From Chloroflexota bacterium (lineage in GTDB: Bacteria; Chloroflexota; Anaerolineae; B4-G1; SLSP01), in the NCBI GenBank assembly GCA_022707725.1, contig JAKJAB010000028.1:12273-17640 (forward strand): a stretch of DNA of 5,368 nucleotides, given 5' to 3'. The notes under the pieces are model-generated. The model had not been told where the DNA came from. It searched no databases and was given only the letters and a program-made list of their open reading frames with translations. Below, in pieces: positions 1-5,368 of the stretch. Position numbers and translations under genes: made by a program. The number at the start of each line of letters is the position of its first letter. Position 1 is the stretch's first letter.

Positions 1-3000
1 GCGTTATAGGAGTGTCATCGTGGGCTGACGGCAGTCCGGTGACGACGGTGTCTGCTGCGACGGTCGTGGCAACACTGCCGCCTCTGCCGCTGCCGGAGCA
101 AGGCGCGCGGTTCTCCCACGTGAGGCTGGAAGAGGGGCTTTCGCATGGATTGGTGCTGCGCGTCGTCCAGGATCAAGAGGGATTTATCTGGTTTGCCACG
201 TCCGGTGGCCTGAATCGCTACGACGGCGAGAGCATCGTGGCCTACAAACACGATCCGAATGACCCGAACAGTCTGGGAGCCAATTCGATTTGGAGCCTGT
301 TGGTCGATAGCACGGGCATTCTCTGGGTCGGCACCGAAGGCGGTGGCTTGAACCGCTTCGTCCGCGAGGAAAACCGCTTTATCCGCTACCTCCCCGATCC
401 CACCGATTCGTACAGCATCGACGACAACCGCATCACGAACATCTACGAAGACCGCGCCGGCGATCTCTGGATCGGCACGGCGATTGGCGGCCTGAACCAC
501 TGGGAGCGGGCCGCCGGACGTTTCACCCATTATCAAAACGATCCCGATGACCCCACCACGATCAACAGCAACGGGGTGATGGGCATCCACGAAGATCGTG
601 CCGGTATGCTGTGGGTGGGAACGCCGGTCGGTCTGAATCGTCTCGACCGGGCCACGGGCCGCTTTACCCGGTACGAGCCGAATCTTGATGACCCGGACAG
701 CCTGGGTGCGAGCGCCGTCTGGACGGTCTTGGAGGACCGGCGAGGGATGCTGTGGATTGGGACGGCGGGTGGGGGAGTGGACAGTCTGGATCGAGAGACG
801 GGGCGCTTCACCCATTATCGCAATGATCCCAACGACCCCACCAGCCTGAGCCACGATATGGTATTCACGCTCTACGAGGACCGGGCCGGCGCTCTCTGGA
901 TCGGCACTTACGGCGGTGGTTTGAACCGGCGCGATCCCGTGACAGGCCGCTTCTACCGCTATCAGCATGACCCGGCTGACGTGTACAGTTTGAGCACCGA
1001 CCATGTGCGGGCGTTGTTTCAGGATCGCGACGGCAATCTCTGGATCGGCACCGAGGGGCAGGGCGTGAATATGCTCGCGCCGCTTTACAAGCCGTTTTTG
1101 CATTACCGGGCAGCGACGCCTCCCGCTCCGGGATTGAGCAACGCTTACGCTATGACCCTGTTGGAGGATGGGACTGGCAGTTTGTGGATCGGGACTTTGG
1201 GCGGCGGCGTCAATCGGTTGAATCTCGCCACGAGGCAGTTCGCCATCTATCGCCACGACCCGGCGGACCCGCGCAGTGTGAGTAGCGACAGCATCTACGG
1301 CATCTTCGCGGACCGGCAGGGCGTCATCTGGGTCGGCGCGGCGAATGAGGGCCTCAACCGTTGGGAACCGCAGACACAGACGTTCACGCGCTACCGTTAT
1401 GATCCCAAAGATCCCCACAGCCTGAGCAACGACAGCATCTATGCGGTGTACGAAGACCGGCGCGGAAATCTGTGGGTGGGGACCAACGGCGGCGGGTTGA
1501 ATCTCATGGATCGGGCGACAGGCCAGTTTCGCCATTTTCACAACGATCCCGCCGACGCGATGAGCCTGAGCAACGACCGGGTCACGCTCGTTTACGAAGA
1601 TTCGGTGGGAATTCTGTGGGTGGGCACGGCCGGTGGGGGACTCAACCGCATGGAGTGGACCGGTGGGGATGCGCAGGCGCGATTCACACGCTATCAGAAC
1701 GTCCCCGGCGATATACAGACCCTCAGCAGCGATGTGGTTTTCACCCTGTACGAAGACACTGCCGGCGCGCTTTGGGTGGGAACGGCCGACGGGCTAAATC
1801 TCTTCGAACGGGATACGGAGACATTCGCACATTACGGGGAGCGCGACGGCCTGCCCGATGCGCGCATCGCCTGTATTCGAGAGGACGCGCAGGGCAATTT
1901 GTGGTTGAGCACCGGGCGCGGATTGGCACGTTTCGATCCGCGCGTGGGCAGTTTCCGTACGTATGATCAACACGATGGCTTGCAGAGCAATCAATTTCAC
2001 CAGGGCTCCTGTACAGGGGGACCGCAGGGCCAATTGTATTTTGGCGGCGCCAATGGTTTCAATGCGTTCGATCCGGCGCAGATTACGGATAATCCCATTC
2101 CCCCGGCCATTGTGCTGACCGCGCTCTCGGTAGGCGCCGATAACCGGCCCGTCCCTCTGCCCCTGGCGGCGGATGAGCCATTGGTTTTGCGTTGGCCCGA
2201 CAGGTCTTTAGCTTTCGAATTTTCCGCGCTCAATTTCATCCAACCCTTCAAAAACACCTATGCCTTTAGACTCGAAGGATTCGACGCCGATTGGAACTAC
2301 ACGCAGCAGCGGTCGTTTGGTCGCTACACCAACCTGCCCGGCGGCACCTACGTGCTTCACCTGAAAGGTGCGAACAACGATGGCGTCTGGAATGAAACCG
2401 GTGTCGCGTTGACCGTGCGGGTCATCCCTCCGATATGGCAGCGTTGGTGGTTTCGCGGGTTGATCGTCGTGCTCATCAGCGGCATGGCCGCAGGGGGGTT
2501 TATCGGACGCATCAAGGCCGTCGAAGCCCAACGGCGGCATTTGGAGCAGGTGGTGGAGCAGCGCACCGTCGAATTGCGCGCCGCCAACACCAGCCTGCAA
2601 GAGCACGCGCAGGAGTTGGAGATGCGCAACACCGAGTTGGATGCCTTTGCGCACACCGTCGCACACGATCTGAAAAATCCGTTGGGTATAATCGTGGGCT
2701 TTAGCCTGGTGCTGGAATCCCATTTCGATGAGCTGTCTCCTAGCGTTGTGCTAGAGAACATCCAGCGCATCGCGCGTACCAGCAAGAAGATGAACTACAT
2801 CATTGAGGAAATGTTGCTGTTTTCCAGGATGCGTGACGCGCAGGCCGTCGAAACGCAGGCCTTGGACATGGGGGCGGTGGTAAACGAGGCGCTGGAGCGC
2901 TTGCGCGCCACGGTCGGAGATTCTCAGGCCGAGATTCGCTTGCCGGACCATTGGGATGTGGCGTTGGGACACGCACCGTGGATCGAAGAAGTGTGGGCCA

Positions 3001-3401
3001 ACTATCTCAGCAACGCACTCAAGTACGGCGGCGTCCCGCCCCGCGTGGAAGTCGGCTCTGCGCGATTGGACGTGGACTCGCCGGATTTGGAATCAGCGGC
3101 GTGCGCCTGGCAGGCTAAAATCCCCAATTCACAAGGAAAAGTGGTCTTTTGGGTGCAAGATAACGGCGCTGGCCTCACCCCTGAAGAACAAGGCCGCTTG
3201 TTCACCATGTTCACCCGCCTGGATGCCATCCACGCTAAAGGCCACGGCCTGGGACTATCGATTGTGCGGCGCATCGTCGAAAAACTGGGGGGTGACGTGG
3301 GTGTGGAGAGTACACCCGGCGCAGGTAGCCGCTTCTGGTTTGCGCTGCCAGCAGCGCCGTCGGATGACTCTTACCGGGCCACTGAAAAGGAGGTTCTATG
3401 A
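1..3401 (+). CDS. Two-component propeller sensor histidine kinase (5' end probably outside window)
   Basis: Membrane sensor kinase expected to bind an extracytoplasmic ligand and phosphorylate a response regulator. Residues are numbered from the GTG at base 12. Residues 43-690 hold 14 Reg_prop-type blades (core 'G.LWVGT..GGLNR'), enough for two seven-bladed beta-propellers. A Y_Y_Y domain (about 730-804) ends in 'PPIWQRWWF'. One transmembrane helix (about 814-832) and a coiled coil (833-878) follow. HisKA has phospho-acceptor H885 in 'HDLKNP'; N889 at H+4 is the residue linked to phosphatase activity. HATPase_c is complete: N997/N1001 (N box), 'DNGAG' 1050-1054 (G1), F1064/F1067, 'GHGLGL' 1077-1082 (G2). 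There is no HAMP, PAS, receiver or AraC domain, so this is a classical kinase, not a Bacteroides-type hybrid. The frame is open to base 3 with no stop. GTG at 12 has no properly spaced Shine-Dalgarno, and the leading residues look like the end of a signal peptide, so the true start is probably upstream. The stop overlaps the next gene by 4 bases. Product class is near certain; ligand and regulon are unknown. Confidence 0.96.
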   Translation, partial: VIGVSSWADGSPVTTVSAATVVATLPPLPLPEQGARFSHVRLEEGLSHGLVLRVVQDQEGFIWFATSGGLNRYDGESIVAYKHDPNDPNSLGANSIWSLLVDSTGILWVGTEGGGLNRFVREENRFIRYLPDPTDSYSIDDNRITNIYEDRAGDLWIGTAIGGLNHWERAAGRFTHYQNDPDDPTTINSNGVMGIHEDRAGMLWVGTPVGLNRLDRATGRFTRYEPNLDDPDSLGASAVWTVLEDRRGMLWIGTAGGGVDSLDRETGRFTHYRNDPNDPTSLSHDMVFTLYEDRAGALWIGTYGGGLNRRDPVTGRFYRYQHDPADVYSLSTDHVRALFQDRDGNLWIGTEGQGVNMLAPLYKPFLHYRAATPPAPGLSNAYAMTLLEDGTGSLWIGTLGGGVNRLNLATRQFAIYRHDPADPRSVSSDSIYGIFADRQGVIWVGAANEGLNRWEPQTQTFTRYRYDPKDPHSLSNDSIYAVYEDRRGNLWVGTNGGGLNLMDRATGQFRHFHNDPADAMSLSNDRVTLVYEDSVGILWVGTAGGGLNRMEWTGGDAQARFTRYQNVPGDIQTLSSDVVFTLYEDTAGALWVGTADGLNLFERDTETFAHYGERDGLPDARIACIREDAQGNLWLSTGRGLARFDPRVGSFRTYDQHDGLQSNQFHQGSCTGGPQGQLYFGGANGFNAFDPAQITDNPIPPAIVLTALSVGADNRPVPLPLAADEPLVLRWPDRSLAFEFSALNFIQPFKNTYAFRLEGFDADWNYTQQRSFGRYTNLPGGTYVLHLKGANNDGVWNETGVALTVRVIPPIWQRWWFRGLIVVLISGMAAGGFIGRIKAVEAQRRHLEQVVEQRTVELRAANTSLQEHAQELEMRNTELDAFAHTVAHDLKNPLGIIVGFSLVLESHFDELSPSVVLENIQRIARTSKKMNYIIEEMLLFSRMRDAQAVETQALDMGAVVNEALERLRATVGDSQAEIRLPDHWDVALGHAPWIEEVWANYLSNALKYGGVPPRVEVGSARLDVDSPDLESAACAWQAKIPNSQGKVVFWVQDNGAGLTPEEQGRLFTMFTRLDAIHAKGHGLGLSIVRRIVEKLGGDVGVESTPGAGSRFWFALPAAPSDDSYRATEKEVL
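138..2078 (+). repeat. Fourteen-blade propeller repeat region (about 144-bp unit)
   Basis: In-frame repeat inside the sensor kinase. Each unit carries a 'D..G.LWVGT..GGLNR.D' strand-turn core, then 'TGRFTHY.NDP.DP.SLS.D', matching the Reg_prop propeller family. Core aromatic residues sit at 60, 105, 153, 201, 248, 296, 344, 392, 440, 488, 536, 588, 631 and 676. Most spacings are 47-48 residues; there is an insertion between blades 11 and 12 (52) and a shorter step to blade 13 (43). Blade 14 has Tyr in place of Trp. The stretch after blade 7 (about 357-375) loses the 'DP.DP.SLS' linker and is the likely border between the two propellers. Similarity is visible in the DNA: CTCTGGATCGGCAC occurs exactly at 465, 894 and 1038, spaced by whole blades. 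Confidence 0.93.
3387..3393 (+). promoter_or_regulatory. Strong Shine-Dalgarno for the ABC ATPase, inside the kinase 3' end
   Basis: AAGGAGG lies 4 bases before the ATG at 3398 and within the last codons of the kinase gene. It is a near-perfect anti-16S match. Together with the ATGA stop/start overlap it fixes the ATPase start. It suggests translational coupling or reinitiation, while also allowing the ATPase to be made at a higher level than the kinase. Confidence 0.9.
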
Positions 3402-4294
3402 ACACTTCATCAGTCGTTTTGCACGCTCAAGGCTTGACCAAATCCTATGGCAATGTCCGGGCGCTGCGCGGCGTCGATCTGGAAGTGCAACGTGGCGAGG
3501 TCTTCGGTTTCCTGGGGCCTAACGGCGCCGGTAAAACGACGACGATCCGCATTTTGCTCGACCTGATCCGGCCTGACGGCGGGATGGTGCGCGTGCTGGG
3601 ACTCGATCCACAAAAGGACTCGTTGGCAGTGCGCGCTCGCTCCGGTTACCTGCCTGGCGAGTTGCACCTGGAGGACGCCGAAACGGTCGAAACCACTCTC
3701 AAACAGTTCAACGCGCTGCGAGGCCGCAAAGCCGACTGGACCTACGTCCGCGGTCTCGCCGACCGCCTGGACCTCGATTTGAAGACGCAGGCAAAAAATC
3801 TCTCGAAGGGCAACAAACAGAAAGCCGGCGTGGTGCAGGCGCTCATGCACCGGCCCGAATTGCTCTTGCTGGACGAGCCTACCAGCGGGTTGGATCCGCT
3901 GATCCAGCAGGAAGTGCACAAGCTGATCGGCGAGGCCAAAGCAAACGGCGCCACGGTCTTTTTCTCATCACACGTTATCGGGGAGGTGGAGCAACTGGCC
4001 GACCGCGTGGGCATCATCCGCAAAGGTGTGGTCGTGGAAGTCGCCGAAACGCAGGCGCTGATCAAACGGGCGCTACGCCGGGCCAGAGTCCGCTTTGGCG
4101 GCGGAATCCAGATCCCGGCGTTGGAAGGCATCCCCGGCGTCTCCATACTGTCGCGCGGCGCCGATTCTGTAACGCTGCAGATCGAGGGCGAGATGGACGC
4201 TCTGATCAAAGCCCTGGCGAAATTCCCCGTGATCGAATTTGAGACTGAGCGTCCATCGCTCGAAGAGATTTTCCTGGCGTATTACGAAAGGTAG
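3398..4294 (+). CDS. ABC exporter ATP-binding protein (DrrA/NosF-like)
   Basis: Cytoplasmic nucleotide-binding subunit that hydrolyses ATP to drive the adjacent permease. The 298 residues are the usual length for an ABC-2-type exporter ATPase. Motifs in order: A-loop Tyr in 'TKSYGNV' (about 14-20), Walker A 'GPNGAGKTT' 40-48, Q-loop region 'SGYLPGELHLEDAET' 82-96, signature 'LSKGNKQK' 135-142, Walker B 'LLLLDE' 155-160 with catalytic E160, D-loop 'SGLD' 163-166, and switch H192 in 'SSH'. The C-terminal extension (about 228-298) ends in 'SLEEIFLAYY', typical of DrrA-like ATPases. The usual Q-loop glutamine is absent ('LPGE') and the signature reads LSKGN; both fit the exporter subfamily as I recall it. 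The start is fixed by AAGGAGG 4 bases upstream. The gene overlaps the kinase by 4 bases and lies 6 bases before the permease. Substrate is not determinable; antibiotic, lipid or peptide export are all possible. Confidence 0.97.
   Translation: MNTSSVVLHAQGLTKSYGNVRALRGVDLEVQRGEVFGFLGPNGAGKTTTIRILLDLIRPDGGMVRVLGLDPQKDSLAVRARSGYLPGELHLEDAETVETTLKQFNALRGRKADWTYVRGLADRLDLDLKTQAKNLSKGNKQKAGVVQALMHRPELLLLDEPTSGLDPLIQQEVHKLIGEAKANGATVFFSSHVIGEVEQLADRVGIIRKGVVVEVAETQALIKRALRRARVRFGGGIQIPALEGIPGVSILSRGADSVTLQIEGEMDALIKALAKFPVIEFETERPSLEEIFLAYYER
4286..4291 (+). promoter_or_regulatory. Moderate Shine-Dalgarno for the permease
   Basis: GAAAGG ends 9 bases before the ATG at 4301 and overlaps the last codons of the ATPase. 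It is weaker than the site before the ATPase. The short gap suggests that ribosomes finishing the ATPase feed into the permease. Confidence 0.6.
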
Positions 4295-4300
4295 GCGACT

Positions 4301-5170
4301 ATGTTCACCATTTTCAATCAATCCATGCGGCGCTGGAAGTGGCAGATCGTCGGGTGGGGCAGCAGTCTGCTGATCATCGCTGTCTATTTGATGTGGTTGT
4401 ACAAGCCGATGGTGGAGCAGCAGGCGCAGCTCAAGAACCTGTTCGACGCCTACGGCAAGGAAATGCTCTCGTTTTTTGGCGGCACGGTGGACATTTTCTC
4501 GGCGGGCGGCTACCTGAACTTCGCCTTCTTCTCTTACGTACCGGTCGCCATCGGCATCCTGGCGCTGCTGCTCGGCTCCGGGCTGGTGGTGGCGGATGAA
4601 GAAAAGGGTACGCTTGACCTGATTTTAGCGCATCCCGTCACCCGCACAGCGTTGTTCTGGGGACGCTGGCTGGCGCTCGTGGCAACGCTGATCGCCGTGC
4701 TCCTGCTGACGTGGTCCGGCTTTGCCGTGGGACTGTCCTGGACGGGACTGGATACAACCGTCTGGCAGGTGCTCCTGCCGCACATCTCGCTACTCTCGAT
4801 TCTGGTTCTGTTTGGCACGCTGGCGTTGTTCCTCAGCCTCCTGTTGCCTTCGCGCACACTGGCTGCCAGTGTGACCGGTGCGCTGTTGGTGGTGAGTTAC
4901 ATCCTCACATCGCTGGCGTCGGTCAACGACACCCTGGAACCGCTCAACACATTCTCACCGCTGAAGTACTACCAGGGCGGTAGCGCCATCAATGGGCTAG
5001 AGTGGGGGCCTTTGCTCAGCACGCTCGGTATCGCACTGTTCTTCGGTGCGCTGGCCTGGCTGCTGTTCCTGCGCCGTGATATTCGCGTCAGTGGCGAAGG
5101 CAACTGGCGGCTGCCCTTCTTGAGTCGTAAGATGAAAGCCTCAGCCGCCAATCACGCGAATCTCCGCTAA
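4301..5170 (+). CDS. ABC-2-type exporter permease, six transmembrane helices
   Basis: Integral membrane subunit forming the transport path with the ATPase encoded just upstream. The 289 residues show about six hydrophobic helices, near 15-33, 75-98, 118-146, 154-181, 186-206 and 234-256. Between helices 2 and 3, 'ADEEKGTLDLILAHPVTR' (98-115) is the cytoplasmic 'E.GTL..L...P.TR' element typical of ABC-2/NosY-like permeases, where the coupling segment contacts the ATPase. The loop between helices 1 and 2 (about 34-74) carries 'FFGGTVDIFSAGGYLNF' and is probably extracytoplasmic or re-entrant. The C-terminus (257-289) is basic, as expected for a cytoplasmic tail. With six helices the likely unit is a permease dimer plus two ATPases. 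ATG at 4301 is chosen for its position 6 bases after the ATPase stop and its GAAAGG site. The family is clear; the substrate is not. Confidence 0.93.
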   Translation: MFTIFNQSMRRWKWQIVGWGSSLLIIAVYLMWLYKPMVEQQAQLKNLFDAYGKEMLSFFGGTVDIFSAGGYLNFAFFSYVPVAIGILALLLGSGLVVADEEKGTLDLILAHPVTRTALFWGRWLALVATLIAVLLLTWSGFAVGLSWTGLDTTVWQVLLPHISLLSILVLFGTLALFLSLLLPSRTLAASVTGALLVVSYILTSLASVNDTLEPLNTFSPLKYYQGGSAINGLEWGPLLSTLGIALFFGALAWLLFLRRDIRVSGEGNWRLPFLSRKMKASAANHANLR

Positions 5171-5229
5171 TTTCCGGCGGATTGTGATCTGCTTTAAGCG
5201 TTGAAGAAGAGCTATTATCGAAGGAGCGT
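5171..5229 (+). other. Intergenic gap, no clear terminator or promoter
   Basis: The only non-coding stretch in the window. It contains the Shine-Dalgarno for the lipoprotein gene at its right end. I see no GC-rich hairpin followed by a T tract. A TATTAT at 5213-5218 resembles a -10 box but has no -35 hexamer at proper spacing. Read-through from the permease gene is the simplest view. Confidence 0.5.
5220..5226 (+). promoter_or_regulatory. Shine-Dalgarno for the downstream lipoprotein gene
   Basis: GAAGGAG ends 3 bases before the ATG at 5230. The match is strong but the spacing is tight. It supports 5230 as a real start although only 46 codons of the gene are visible. Confidence 0.7.
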
Positions 5230-5368
5230 ATGTGGAAGTATAACCGGATATTCCTGGCGCTATGTGGCGCTGCGTGTTTGTTGAGCGGATGTGCGCTCGC
5301 GCCTACTGCGGCGGAGCGTGAGGGCGTCGGGGACTCGCGACAACTAGCACCCTCTGCTATCGCGGAGC
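5230..5368 (+). CDS. Putative lipoprotein, 5' part only (cut by right edge)
   Basis: 46 complete codons are visible and the frame stays open to the right edge. The N-terminus is a textbook lipoprotein signal: charged 'MWKYNR', hydrophobic core at about 7-18, and lipobox 'LSGC' with C21 as the lipidated cysteine after signal peptidase II cleavage. The following residues ('ALAPTAAERE...') form a polar linker of the kind found in anchored lipoproteins. The mature protein should sit on the outer face of the cytoplasmic membrane. The gene follows the permease by 59 bases with no visible terminator, so it probably belongs to the same transcript. A MacA/HlyD-like adaptor, a substrate-binding lipoprotein or an unrelated surface protein are all possible. 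Too little is present to assign a family. Confidence 0.8.
   Translation, partial: MWKYNRIFLALCGAACLLSGCALAPTAAEREGVGDSRQLAPSAIAE

Noticed and set aside
15..1541. Long open frame of about 508 codons on the minus strand opposite the propeller repeats
   Set aside because: It runs antisense to clearly coding, repeated blades. Its translation is only a mirror of the repeat (recurring 'ADPE.A..V' patterns) with no recognisable domain. It arises from GC-rich codon bias and periodic sequence lacking minus-strand stops.
138..2078. CRISPR-like or tandem non-coding repeat
   Set aside because: The periodicity is a whole number of codons and encodes conserved propeller blades with diverged DNA; there are no identical direct repeats with unique spacers.
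1..3401. Bacteroides-type hybrid two-component system
   Set aside because: The protein ends about 20 residues after the ATPase domain; there is no receiver domain or AraC-type DNA-binding domain.
2956..3522. Plus-strand open frame of 188 codons overlapping the kinase end and ATPase start
   Set aside because: Out of frame with two strongly supported genes; the translation has no domain character and there is no good ribosome site.
5192..5206. Possible small hairpin (CTTTAA / TTGAAG with a GCG loop) after the permease
   Set aside because: Six AT-rich pairs including a G-T wobble and no following T tract; too weak for an intrinsic terminator.
5182..5218. Promoter-like TTGTGA and TATTAT before the lipoprotein gene
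   Set aside because: The spacing between the hexamers is about 25 bases, too long for a sigma-70-type promoter, and no other -35 box fits.

Overview
The window is a compact, fully plus-strand accessory region from a GC-rich bacterium (about 60% G+C by eye). It holds three complete or nearly complete genes in tight order, plus the 5' end of a fourth. The large propeller sensor kinase, its 'AFAHTVAHDLKNPL' H-box style and the DrrAB/NosFY-like ABC pair would fit Chloroflexota (Anaerolineae/Caldilineae-type). This assignment is an inference from gene style only. No rRNA, tRNA or other taxonomic marker is present.

Layout. Bases 1-3401 encode a very large membrane sensor histidine kinase whose N-terminus probably lies upstream of the window. 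It has 14 two-component-regulator propeller blades (two seven-bladed beta-propellers), a Y_Y_Y domain, one transmembrane helix, a coiled coil, HisKA and HATPase_c. Its stop codon overlaps the ATG of an ABC exporter ATPase (3398-4294) by 4 bases (ATGA), and a strong Shine-Dalgarno lies inside the kinase's last codons. Six bases after the ATPase comes a six-helix ABC-2 permease (4301-5170). After a 59-base gap, 5230 to the right edge encodes the start of a lipoprotein with a clear signal peptide and lipobox.

How they may work together. The ATPase and permease should form a homodimeric-type exporter (two ATPases, two permeases), and the lipoprotein could be a surface-anchored accessory part. The kinase would sense an extracytoplasmic ligand through its double propeller and control a response regulator that is not in the window. 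Overlapping translation implies that sensor and exporter are made together, so the four genes are best read as one sensing/export operon. The substrate and the ligand cannot be read from the sequence. No promoter, terminator, RNA gene, CRISPR array or insertion sequence was seen. The only non-coding stretch is 59 bases long.
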